Below, in pieces: positions 9,965-17,195 of a DNA stretch of 64,000 nucleotides. The DNA is taken from positions 62,001-126,000 of the forward strand of contig CAVPDS010000029.1 of assembly GCA_963702695.1 (NCBI GenBank), written 5' to 3'. Origin of the DNA: VAZQ01 sp963702695. GTDB taxonomy: Bacteria; Pseudomonadota; Alphaproteobacteria; Rhizobiales; Xanthobacteraceae. A program made the translations under genes and the position numbers. The notes beneath the pieces were generated by a model. It saw only the letters and a list, made by a program, of their open reading frames with translations, did no database searches and had not been told where the DNA came from. How positions within the stretch are numbered: the first letter of the stretch is position 1; the number at the start of each line of letters is the position of its first letter.

Positions 9965-10062
9965 AACATGATCGCTTCAGATGGAAGCGATCATGTTCCG
10001 CTTCTCTTTGATTGGCCGCATGATCCGATCCGAAAGGTCTGCAACTTTTCGGGATCATGCTC
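9963..10062 (+). repeat. Dispersed ~100-nt palindromic repeat, copy 2
   Basis: This is the same element as 8243-8345 in the same orientation, with the hairpin around ATCGCTTCAGATGGAAGCGAT and the shared core CCGCTTCTCTTTGATTGG. It starts at the stop codon of the preceding gene and ends 19 bases before the YetF-type start codon. Confidence 0.85.
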
Positions 10063-10081
10063 ACAGCTAGAGGCGAAAGTC

Positions 10082-10675
10082 ATGGACACAATCGTCAAAA
10101 CCATCATCGTCTATATCGTGCTGCTGATCCTGATGCGGCTTTCCGGCCGCCGTACCTTGGCGCAGATCACGACGTTTGATTTCATCCTGCTGCTGGTGAT
10201 TGGGGGAACCACGCAGCGGGCGTTGCTCGGGCAGGATTATTCGGTGACCAATGCGCTCCTCGTGGTCATTACATTGATCTTGACCAACGTGATCCTGTCG
10301 CTGATCGAACGCGACTTTCCGACGTTCGCGAGGCTCGTCAACGGTGCTCCCTTGATTGTCGTAGAGCAGGGTCAAATGCTGGACCAGCGTCTGCGGCGAG
10401 CGCGGCTCACCCAACAAGACATCATGGCCGCGGCGCGACGCACCCACGGGATCGAGCGCGTTGATGATATCAAGTACGCGATTCTGGAAGCGAGCGGAAA
10501 CATCTCGATCATTCCGCGCGTCCGTCGCCAACCTGATAGGCTAAGCGCTAAATTCGAGTCACCCGCTCATGCCCGCGAAAGCCGAATGCGGGTATCCAGG
10601 GCTATCGGTTCGGATCGCGCACCTGGTTCGTTGGGGGACCGCTGCGCGGCGACCAGCGGAGTTTTGCTGACCTGA
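10082..10675 (+). CDS. YetF-type (DUF421) inner-membrane protein
   Basis: The protein has two or three hydrophobic segments near the N-terminus (IIVYIVLLILMRLSGRR, FDFILLLVIGG, ALLVVITLILTNVILSLI). A soluble YetF-like domain follows (PLIVVEQGQML, RRARLTQQDIMAAARRTHG, IKYAILEASGNISIIPR). The ATG at 10082 places the first membrane segment at the N-terminus; translation from the upstream frame would cross the dispersed repeat. The family domain ends near residue 155. The last ~40 residues are encoded partly by a palindromic repeat and look like read-through into repeat DNA. The function of YetF proteins is poorly known. The gene converges on gapR with a 19-base gap. Confidence 0.8.
   Translation: MDTIVKTIIVYIVLLILMRLSGRRTLAQITTFDFILLLVIGGTTQRALLGQDYSVTNALLVVITLILTNVILSLIERDFPTFARLVNGAPLIVVEQGQMLDQRLRRARLTQQDIMAAARRTHGIERVDDIKYAILEASGNISIIPRVRRQPDRLSAKFESPAHARESRMRVSRAIGSDRAPGSLGDRCAATSGVLLT
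10568..10602 (+). repeat. Short palindromic repeat inside the 3' end of the YetF-type gene
   Basis: CCCGCGAAAGCCGAATGCGGG with flanking CATG and TATCCAGG belongs to the same broad class as the CCCCGCGAAAGCGGGG elements at 43487-43598. It lies in frame and contributes to the C-terminus of the preceding protein. Confidence 0.55.
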
Positions 10676-10694
10676 ACAATATAGCGTCCCAACG

Positions 10695-10970
10695 TTACAG
10701 CATGCCCAGCGCGTGGAGATAGGTCTCCAGAATCGCTTCCTGTTCGCGGCGTTCGTCGGCGTCCTGTTTGCGCAGACGCACGACCGTGCGCAGCGCCTTG
10801 ACGTCATAACCGTTGCCCTTGGCTTCGGCATAAACGTCGCGGATGTCGTCGGAGATCGTCTTCTTTTCTTCCTCCAGCCGCTCGACCCGCTCGATGAAAG
10901 CTTTCAGTTGGTCCTTGGCAAAACGGGTTGCAGGCTCTTCCTTGATTGCAGTCGCGGCAGCGGTCGCCAT
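10695..10970 (-). CDS. gapR: GapR-family nucleoid-associated protein (DUF2312)
   Basis: This 91-residue protein matches the DUF2312/UPF0335 family throughout: FAKDQLKAFIERVERLEEEKK, then DIRDVYAEAKGNGYDVKALR and VVRLRKQD. In Caulobacter, GapR is an essential alpha-helical protein that clamps overtwisted DNA ahead of replication forks and transcription complexes and helps the topoisomerases. The length and the coiled-coil first helix fit the family well. The short Ala/Thr-rich leader before FAKDQ is variable in relatives. It is convergent with the YetF-type gene and has its own upstream space of about 170 bases. Confidence 0.92.
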   Translation of the reverse strand: MATAAATAIKEEPATRFAKDQLKAFIERVERLEEEKKTISDDIRDVYAEAKGNGYDVKALRTVVRLRKQDADERREQEAILETYLHALGML

Positions 10971-11137
10971 CGGGCACTCCTCTTCTACGCATCAGCGTGC
11001 AGAAGAGGTTTTCGAATCGGGTCTGGTCAAGGCGAGGGGCCTGTCATCCACAGCAGTGCACAGCGCGCCGCGGACGTGAGCCGATTTATGTTGCAATGAG
11101 ATGAGTTGCGTGCGCGCGAGCCAACCATCGCGTGGCG

Positions 11138-11440
11138 TCAATGTTTGGGGCCCGATTTCTCGAATTGCGCAACCTGTTCCTTCGAGGCTTCCTTCTGGTA
11201 TTTCGCCTTCCATTCCTCGAACGGCATGCCGTAGACCGCCTCGCGGCTCTGGTCCTTGGAGAGCGGCACGCTGCGGGAGTCAGCGGCTTCCTTCATCCAA
11301 TTGGACAGGCAGTTGCGGCAGAAGCCAGCGAGATTCATGAGGTCGATGTTCTGCACGTCGGTGCGCGTGCGCAGATGCTCGAGCAGGCGGCGGAACGCCG
11401 CGGCTTCGAGTTCAGTGCGGGTTTTTTCGTCTAGCGCCAT
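11138..11440 (-). CDS. DUF1244 family protein
   Basis: This 100-residue protein begins MALDEKTRTELEAAAFRRLL and has the family hallmarks: LRTRTDVQNIDLMNLAGFCRNCLSNW with a CxxC pair, then GMPFEEWKAKYQ. DUF1244 is a small, widely conserved proteobacterial family of unknown role; the CxxC pair suggests metal binding or redox. The start at 11440 was chosen because the family begins there; a longer open frame upstream has no family similarity and overlaps the divergent glycerate kinase. Confidence 0.88.
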   Translation of the reverse strand: MALDEKTRTELEAAAFRRLLEHLRTRTDVQNIDLMNLAGFCRNCLSNWMKEAADSRSVPLSKDQSREAVYGMPFEEWKAKYQKEASKEQVAQFEKSGPKH

Positions 11441-11562
11441 AGCTGCAATCTCTCGCTGATGCACCGATCGAGCGTGTGCCCGATCATTCTCAACAAGAAT
11501 AGTGTCGACCGCGTCCGCTTTCCAGCCGCCGCAGGTTGCCAAGATTTGCAAAAGGAGACCAC

Positions 11563-11595
11563 ATGCCGACGAGCCTGGAGTTCCATTTGCCTTGA
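11563..11595 (+). other. Possible ten-codon leader peptide before the glycerate kinase
   Basis: AAAGGAGA ends five to six bases before an ATG at 11563, the strongest ribosome site in the region. The frame encodes ten residues (MPTSLEFHLP) and stops at TGA 11593-11595. That stop overlaps the TTG at 11592-11594, the best start for the glycerate kinase, as TTGA. This arrangement would allow translational coupling. Alternatively, it marks a small frameshift in the kinase N-terminus. Confidence 0.35.
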
Positions 11596-12881
11596 ATCCT
11601 TCTCCCCGCGCCTTCCTCACCGGCTTGTTCAACGCAGCGGTTGCCGCTGCGCATCCGGCGCAATGCCTGCCGGCGCTGCTTCCGCCGCCACCGCCGACAG
11701 GCCGGCTCGTGATCTTGGCGGCGGGCAAGGCCGCCGGCGCGATGGCCGAGGTGGCCGAGGGGCATTACCTCGCCCACGGCCTGCCTCAGACGCGGATCGC
11801 GGGGCTTGCCGTCACGCGACATGGCTATGCCCGCCCGACGCGGCTGATGCGCGTGATTGAGGCCGGGCATCCGGTCCCCGACGCCGCGGGATTGGCGGCC
11901 GCGTTCGAGACGTTGGCTCTCGCTGATGCTGCCGGCTCCAACGATCTCGTCCTTGCGCTCATCTCGGGCGGAGCCTCGGCGAACTGGGTGGCGCCGGCCC
12001 CGGGTCATTCACTAGCGGAAAAGCGGGCTCTGACGCTGGCCTTGCTCCGCAGTGGCGCGTCGATCGGTGAGATCAACACCGTTCGCAAACATCTCTCGCG
12101 GATCAAGGGCGGCCGGCTGGCCGAGCGCGCCTACCCAGCCAGGTTGATCGCAATCGCGATTTCAGATGTCCCCGGCGACGACCCGGCGGTGATCGGCTCC
12201 GGCCCGACGGTGCCGGATCCCACCACGCTTGCCGATGCTCGCGCCGTCATCGCGCGCTATCGCCTCGAGGTCTCCGAGGCCGTTCGGCGCGCACTCGATG
12301 ATCCACGCAACGAAACGCCGAAATCCGGCGATCCGGTCTTTGCCGCCACTTCGTTCGCACTGGCAACACGGCCTGCCGAGGTTTTCGGCAAGGTCGAAGC
12401 GAGGGTGCGCGAGGCGGGGTTTGAGCCCATCCTTCTTGGCACCGATCTTCAGGGCGAGGCGCGCGACGTGGCGGCCCAGCATGCCCGGCTCGCGCGTGAG
12501 ATCGCGGCGCAGGGCCGCCGCGCGGTGATCCTCTCGGGCGGCGAACTCACGGTGACGGTCCGCGGGAAGGGGCGGGGCGGTCCCAACCAGGAGTATGCAC
12601 TCGCGCTAGCGCTCGCGCTTGACGGGAACCCCGGGATTGCGGCCCTCGCCGGCGACACTGACGGCACCGACGGGGGCGGCGGGCGGCCCGACGACCCGGC
12701 CGGCGCCTTTATCGATGCGACCACCATCCGTCGGGCAGCGCAACTTGGCCTCGATCCGGCCGCCTTCCTCGCCGACAACAATTCGTCCGAATTCTTCGGA
12801 AAGCTCGGCGACCTCCTGACTCCGGGACCGACGTGCACCAATGTCAATGATTTCAGGGCGATCCTCGTTGACAGCGCGTGA
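11592..12881 (+). CDS. Glycerate kinase (MOFRL/GckA-TtuD type)
   Basis: The enzyme belongs to the MOFRL family, which makes 2-phosphoglycerate (or 3-phosphoglycerate) from glycerate in the serine cycle, photorespiratory-type or tartrate routes; older annotations call it hydroxypyruvate reductase. Visible motifs are AAGKAAGAMAEVAE, LALISGGASANWVAP, NTVRKHLSRIKGGRLA, AISDVPGDDPAVIGSGPT, and the C-terminal MOFRL region LSGGELTVTV with GGPNQEYALALAL and DTDGTDGGGG. From TTG 11592 the protein is 429 residues and begins NPSPRAFLTGLFNAAV, as the family does. An upstream GTG at 11502 in the same frame would add unrelated residues. Downstream are DUF1036 and pyruvate kinase on the same strand, which fits lower-glycolysis metabolism. 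Confidence 0.9.
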   Translation: MNPSPRAFLTGLFNAAVAAAHPAQCLPALLPPPPPTGRLVILAAGKAAGAMAEVAEGHYLAHGLPQTRIAGLAVTRHGYARPTRLMRVIEAGHPVPDAAGLAAAFETLALADAAGSNDLVLALISGGASANWVAPAPGHSLAEKRALTLALLRSGASIGEINTVRKHLSRIKGGRLAERAYPARLIAIAISDVPGDDPAVIGSGPTVPDPTTLADARAVIARYRLEVSEAVRRALDDPRNETPKSGDPVFAATSFALATRPAEVFGKVEARVREAGFEPILLGTDLQGEARDVAAQHARLAREIAAQGRRAVILSGGELTVTVRGKGRGGPNQEYALALALALDGNPGIAALAGDTDGTDGGGGRPDDPAGAFIDATTIRRAAQLGLDPAAFLADNNSSEFFGKLGDLLTPGPTCTNVNDFRAILVDSA

Positions 12882-12911
12882 TGACACGCGATATCGGGCC
12901 ATGCCGGAGAT

Positions 12912-13508
12912 TTGAGCCCGATGGGACGACGCTCGATGGGATTGTCCTGGCCCCAATCGCTGCCGCGCACTCGCGTCCTAGGCGGGGCGCTGGCGATCCT
13001 CGCTTTTCCACTGGTCCTGACTGCCAAGCCGGCGCCGGCCGCAGCCGATTTTCGCCTTTGCAACAACACCGGTAACCGAGTCGGGCTGGCCGTCGGCTAC
13101 AAGGAGAATGAAAGCTGGACCACCGAAGGCTGGTGGAACCTGGCCCCATCGAGTTGCGAGACCGTCCTTCGTGGTAACTTGGTCGCGCGATTTTATTACA
13201 TTTACGCGGTCGACTATGATCGCGGCGGCGAGTGGGCCGGTCAGGCATTCATGTGCACCCGCGACAAGGAGTTTACCATCAAGGGTACGGAGGATTGCCT
13301 CGCGCGGGGCTTTGACCGCACCGGCTTCTTCGAGGTCGATACTGGCGAGCAGCCGAACTGGACGGTCCAACTCACCGAATCCGCCGACCAGGTGCCGCAG
13401 CAGCCGCTGCAGACCCGCGTGCCGCTGCCGTCGCTGACGACCCCGCCCGCCGGCAAGCCCGGCTTCGCGCCGCCCGCGCCGCCCGCTCCGCCGCGAAGTC
13501 GTAACTGA
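12912..13508 (+). CDS. Exported DUF1036 protein
   Basis: The protein has an N-terminal export signal (hydrophobic GGALAILAFPLVLTA, cleavage probably after PAPAAA), then the DUF1036 domain: LCNNTGNRVGLAVGYKE, WTTEGWWNLAPSSCETV, FYYIYAVDYDRGGEW, FMCTRDKEFTI. Paired cysteines suggest disulphides in the periplasm. The last 35 residues are Pro-rich. DUF1036 is common in alphaproteobacteria and often lies next to pyruvate kinase, as here, but its function is unknown. Its TGA overlaps the pyruvate kinase ATG by one base (TGATG), so the two are probably translationally coupled. Confidence 0.88.
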   Translation: MSPMGRRSMGLSWPQSLPRTRVLGGALAILAFPLVLTAKPAPAAADFRLCNNTGNRVGLAVGYKENESWTTEGWWNLAPSSCETVLRGNLVARFYYIYAVDYDRGGEWAGQAFMCTRDKEFTIKGTEDCLARGFDRTGFFEVDTGEQPNWTVQLTESADQVPQQPLQTRVPLPSLTTPPAGKPGFAPPAPPAPPRSRN

Positions 13509-14944
13509 TGCGACGTCTGCGTCGGACCAAGATCGTCGCGACCCTCGGGCCAGCGTCGGGCGATCGCAACATGATCGCGAGCCTGTTCCGTGCCGGGGCC
13601 GACGTGTTCCGCATCAACATGAGCCACACATCGCACGACCGCATGCGCGAACTGGTTGCTGCGATCCGCGCGATCGAGTTCGAATACGGACGGCCGATCG
13701 GCATCCTGGTCGATTTGCAGGGGCCGAAACTGCGGGTCGGACGCTTCGCCGCGGGTCCGGTGACGCTCGCGAAGGGCGACACGTTCGTCCTCGATGCGGA
13801 TGAGTCGCCGGGCGACGCCACCCGCGTGTATCTCCCGCATCCGGAAATCTTCGCGGCGATCGAGCCGGGGCACAGCCTGCTGCTCGATGACGGCAAGGTG
13901 CGGCTTACCGCGGCCGAGGTCGAGCCGAGTTGCATCGTCACGCGTGTCGAAGTTGGCGGCAAACTGTCGGACCGCAAGGGCGTGAGCTTGCCGCAGACGA
14001 TCCTGCCGTTCTCCGCGCTCACCGAGAAGGATCGCTCCGACCTCGAAGCCGCGCTCGATGCCGGCATCGATTGGGTTGCGCTGTCCTTCATCCAGCGCCC
14101 CGAGGATATCGCGGAGGCCAAGAAGATCACGCGCGGCCGCGCCGGCGTGATGGCGAAGATCGAGAAGCCGCAGGCGGTGGCCCGGCTCGTCGACATCCTC
14201 GACGTGACGGACGCGCTGATGGTCGCGCGCGGCGACCTCGGCGTCGAGATGCCGCTTGAAAAGGTGCCGGGCGTGCAGAAGCAGATGACCCGCATGGGTC
14301 GCCGCGAGGGCAAGCCGGTCGTGGTCGCCACCCAGATGCTGGAGTCGATGATCACCAGCCCGGTGCCGACGCGCGCCGAGGTCTCCGACGTAGCAACTGC
14401 GATCTTCGAGGGCGCGGACGCGGTGATGCTCTCGGCGGAATCGGCGGCGGGACAGTTTCCAGTCGAAGCGGTGGCGACCATGAACCGTATCGCCGAGGAG
14501 GTGGAGAATGACTCCCTTCACCGCAGCATCATCGATGCACAGCGCGCCGAGCCGGAAGCAACTGGCGCCGACGCGATCGCGGCGGCGGCGCGCCAGATTG
14601 CCGAAACGCTCGATCTCTCCGCCATCCTGTGTTGGACATTTTCCGGGTCGACCGCGTTGCGGGTCGCGCGTGAGCGGCCAGAATCGCCGATCATTGCGAT
14701 CTCGCCAAACTTGCTTACCGGGCGCAAGCTTTCGCTCATCTGGGGTGTGCACTGCATCGTCGCGGAGGATGCGCACGATCAGGACGACATGGTCGACCGC
14801 GCCTGCCGGCTGGCCTTCCGCGATGGCTTTGCGCGCGCCGGCGAGCGCGTGATCATCGTCGCCGGCGTCCCGCTCGGCACCCCTGGGGCCACCAACATGC
14901 TGCGCATCGCCTATGTCGGCTCGGAGGACGCGGGGGCGGGGTGA
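13508..14944 (+). CDS. pyk: Pyruvate kinase
   Basis: This 478-residue protein is full length for the family. It converts phosphoenolpyruvate and ADP to pyruvate and ATP. Motifs in order are RRTKIVATLGPAS at the N-terminus, FRINMSHTSHD, VDLQGPKLRVG, the metal and catalytic segment VMAKIEKPQAV, MVARGDLGVEMP, and VATQMLESMITSPVPTRAEVSDVA with GADAVMLSAESAAG. The C-terminal regulatory domain is intact. The start overlaps the DUF1036 stop by one base. It converges on the alpha/beta hydrolase with a 43-base gap. Confidence 0.97.
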   Translation: MRRLRRTKIVATLGPASGDRNMIASLFRAGADVFRINMSHTSHDRMRELVAAIRAIEFEYGRPIGILVDLQGPKLRVGRFAAGPVTLAKGDTFVLDADESPGDATRVYLPHPEIFAAIEPGHSLLLDDGKVRLTAAEVEPSCIVTRVEVGGKLSDRKGVSLPQTILPFSALTEKDRSDLEAALDAGIDWVALSFIQRPEDIAEAKKITRGRAGVMAKIEKPQAVARLVDILDVTDALMVARGDLGVEMPLEKVPGVQKQMTRMGRREGKPVVVATQMLESMITSPVPTRAEVSDVATAIFEGADAVMLSAESAAGQFPVEAVATMNRIAEEVENDSLHRSIIDAQRAEPEATGADAIAAAARQIAETLDLSAILCWTFSGSTALRVARERPESPIIAISPNLLTGRKLSLIWGVHCIVAEDAHDQDDMVDRACRLAFRDGFARAGERVIIVAGVPLGTPGATNMLRIAYVGSEDAGAG

Positions 14945-14987
14945 GCGCGTGCCGAAACGGTGGCCGGTCGCGTCACCGCGCGTTTGT

Positions 14988-16013
14988 TTACTTCGTCTGA
15001 AGGGATGAGCCCGATCTGGCGGCGGCCACGACTTCCTCGATCGCAGCGATAACCCGCTCAGGAGCGGCGTGATGCACCATGTGCCCGACACCTTCAAGCA
15101 ATACGAGCTTGCTGTCGGGAAGCACTGAAACGAGCTCACGCGCATGAATTTTCGGCGATACGACGGTATCCCTATCGCCAAAGATGATGACCGCCGGCGC
15201 GTCGATGCCAGCGTAGCGAGGCGCTTGGCGGGTCACGAAAGCAAGGAGACCCGCCACGTCGCGCGCGTTGGCCAGAAAGTTCTGCGGCCGCAGGACCAAC
15301 GGGATGGCGGCGCGCTGGACGTAATCGGCCGGCGGCGGTTGAGGCGCGAACACGGTGGCGACCGTTGAATCGGTGATCAGCGTTCCGATCGGCAGCGCCA
15401 GCGTCCATGCAAACAGCGGTCCGAACCAGGGCAGCGCCGCGATGGTGTAGTACCAGGCGATGCCGGTCGACCAAGGATGCGACACCGGCGCCAGCAGGAT
15501 GAGCCCGGCCACCTGTGCCGGATAGTCAAGCGCCAGCGCGGTCGCCACCGCGCCGGCAAATGAATGGGCGACGAAGATCGCACGCATGACGCAGAGTTGT
15601 TGCAGCACTTTTCTGATCATGGCGGCTTGGCGCGCAGGCGACTTGCTGTCGGGAGACCGCTCGCTCCACCCGTGACCCGGACGATCGATGAGAACCACAC
15701 GGCGCATGTGCCGGAGCCGGTCGCCAAGTGCAAGCCGCATGTCTTCGAGATTGCCGCTGGCGCCGTGGATGAGGACGATGGGCAGATCGTCCACGGAGCA
15801 GGGTTCTGCCGCTTTCAGATCGACGATGTGGAGGCGGACGCCGTCGGCTTCGACGAAAATTCCGGCCGGCGGATGGGCGCCTCCAATCCAGCGTGCTCCC
15901 ACGGCCGTGATGGCCGCCAGAACCGCGAGCAGGGAGATCGCAAGCGTGATGCTGATCAAAGTCAAAGCGCGCAACCGCGAACTGGGTCTCCAGGCACGGA
16001 CAAACCGAGTCAT
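14988..16013 (-). CDS. Membrane-anchored alpha/beta hydrolase
   Basis: This 341-residue protein has one N-terminal hydrophobic segment (about 18-40, LTLISITLAISLLAVLAAIT), so it is probably anchored in the inner membrane with the enzyme outside. The fold is shown by PIVLIHGASGNLEDMR (oxyanion hole), RVVLIDRPGHGWS and the nucleophile elbow VAHSFAGAVA. The elbow is A-H-S-F-A rather than the classical GxSxG. The acid is in IIFGDRDTVVSP and the His in EGVGHMVHH. The substrate is unknown. Confidence 0.85.
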   Translation of the reverse strand: MTRFVRAWRPSSRLRALTLISITLAISLLAVLAAITAVGARWIGGAHPPAGIFVEADGVRLHIVDLKAAEPCSVDDLPIVLIHGASGNLEDMRLALGDRLRHMRRVVLIDRPGHGWSERSPDSKSPARQAAMIRKVLQQLCVMRAIFVAHSFAGAVATALALDYPAQVAGLILLAPVSHPWSTGIAWYYTIAALPWFGPLFAWTLALPIGTLITDSTVATVFAPQPPPADYVQRAAIPLVLRPQNFLANARDVAGLLAFVTRQAPRYAGIDAPAVIIFGDRDTVVSPKIHARELVSVLPDSKLVLLEGVGHMVHHAAPERVIAAIEEVVAAARSGSSLQTK

Positions 16014-16029
16014 ACCAGCGCCGGCGCGA

Positions 16030-16146
16030 TCAACTCGTCATGCCCGGCCTTGTGCCAGGGCATCCTTTCTTAGACTATTCTAAGGTTCAGAGCCTATCCG
16101 AAGAGATGGGTGGCCGAGTCAAGCCTAGTCAACCCCGGCAATGACC
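16030..16146. repeat. Degenerate palindromic repeat in a 294-base gap
   Basis: GTCATGCCCGGCCTTGTGCC with GGGCATCC on the left and GTCAACCCCGGCAATGACC on the right resemble two decayed arms of the common rhizobial GGATGCCCGGGTC/GGGCATGAC element. Nothing else is recognised between the hydrolase start and psiF. Confidence 0.4.
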
Positions 16147-16307
16147 ATCCCCGATAGTTACGCTCATCTGCGGCAGGCCTTGCTGCCGCGCATGATGCAG
16201 CGTGTCTCACGCGACGGACGATTGAAATCGACTTTATCGCGTTTCGGCTCTCCGGGCGTCTTCCCGCCTTGGCGGAAAGGGAGAAGCGAAGGTTATGGCA
16301 ATGGTCT

Positions 16308-16553
16308 TCAGCCGCCGACGGCGTCGGTCACGCATTTTTTCGTGAAGCTGGTCCTGGCGGCGCCGTTGAGTTTCTTTTCGGTGGCCGAAGTGTTGCATGT
16401 GGTCTGCGCGTCGGTTTCGCACTTTTTCATGAAGCTGTTCAGAGCCGCGCCGGCAAGCTTCTTCTCGGTCGCTTGTGATTTGCAGGTAGGCGTTTGCGCG
16501 AACGCGGTTCCGGCGAGCACGCACAGAATGGCAGTCAGGGTCAGGGTCTTCAT
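16308..16553 (-). CDS. Exported PsiF-repeat protein
   Basis: This 81-residue protein has a signal peptide (MKTLTLTAILCVLAGTAFA) and two PsiF repeats, each with Cys, ATEKKL, GAA, FMKKC or FTKKC. PsiF-type proteins are small periplasmic proteins; in E. coli psiF responds to phosphate starvation, and their biochemical role is not established. The ATG at 16553 follows GGAGAG; a TTG five codons upstream is less likely. The gene lies 38 bases downstream of mscL on the same strand. Confidence 0.85.
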   Translation of the reverse strand: MKTLTLTAILCVLAGTAFAQTPTCKSQATEKKLAGAALNSFMKKCETDAQTTCNTSATEKKLNGAARTSFTKKCVTDAVGG

Positions 16554-16591
16554 CGCTCTCTCCTTCAAGATGGAAGATGAATCAGATTCCG

Positions 16592-17017
16592 TCAGGGCGC
16601 TGGCGCTGGTCCGCGCTGCGCCAAAAGGTCTCGAATCTCCGTCAGCAGCTTCACGTCTGCTGGGACCGCCGGTGCTTTCGCCTCTTCCTGCTTTTGCAGT
16701 TTGACCATGAATCTGATGACCAGGAACAACACGAACGCGACGATCAGGAAGTTGAGGGTGATCGTCAGGAATTGCCCGTAGCCCAGCACGGCGCCTTGTT
16801 TCTTCGCATCCACATACGCGGTCGCAGTGACGTTGTGTGACAGCGGGATGAAGTAGTTCGAAAAATCAAGGCCGCCGGTAACTGCTCCGATGATGGGCAT
16901 GATTATGTCGCCGACCAGCGAGGCTACGATGGCGCCGAATGCTACGCCAATGATGACGCCGACAGCCAGATCGACCACGTTGCCGCGCAATGCGAATTTC
17001 TTGAATTCCGCCAGCAT
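16592..17017 (-). CDS. mscL: Large-conductance mechanosensitive channel MscL
   Basis: This 141-residue inner-membrane protein forms the channel that vents solutes on hypo-osmotic shock. It starts with the amphipathic helix MLAEFKKFALRGNVVDLAVG, followed by TM1 (VIIGVAFGAIVASLVGDIIMP), a periplasmic loop and TM2 (TITLNFLIVAFVLFLVIRFMVKL). The C-terminal helix ends LLTEIRDLLAQR. GAGGAG is eight bases before ATG 17017; a GTG three codons earlier is possible. PsiF follows on the same strand. Confidence 0.95.
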   Translation of the reverse strand: MLAEFKKFALRGNVVDLAVGVIIGVAFGAIVASLVGDIIMPIIGAVTGGLDFSNYFIPLSHNVTATAYVDAKKQGAVLGYGQFLTITLNFLIVAFVLFLVIRFMVKLQKQEEAKAPAVPADVKLLTEIRDLLAQRGPAPAP

Positions 17018-17075
17018 CAAGGACACTCCTCGGGACGCTGTTTATCAGCGAAATTACTATTTATGAGATAGTCTA

Positions 17076-17103
17076 ATTATCGCATCAATTATGAACTGAA
17101 CAA
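17076..17103 (-). promoter_or_regulatory. Candidate sigma70-type promoter for mscL
   Basis: On the minus strand TTGTTC and GATAAT are separated by 16 bases, in an unusually AT-rich stretch for this genome, about 60 bases upstream of the mscL start. Confidence 0.35.
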
Positions 17104-17195
17104 ATGACGCTCGCAAGCATGCGAAGCTTGAATTTGACAACCGCGCACAGGGACTATCTGAATACCGCCCCGTCGATCAAATGCCGACCTGGCTG

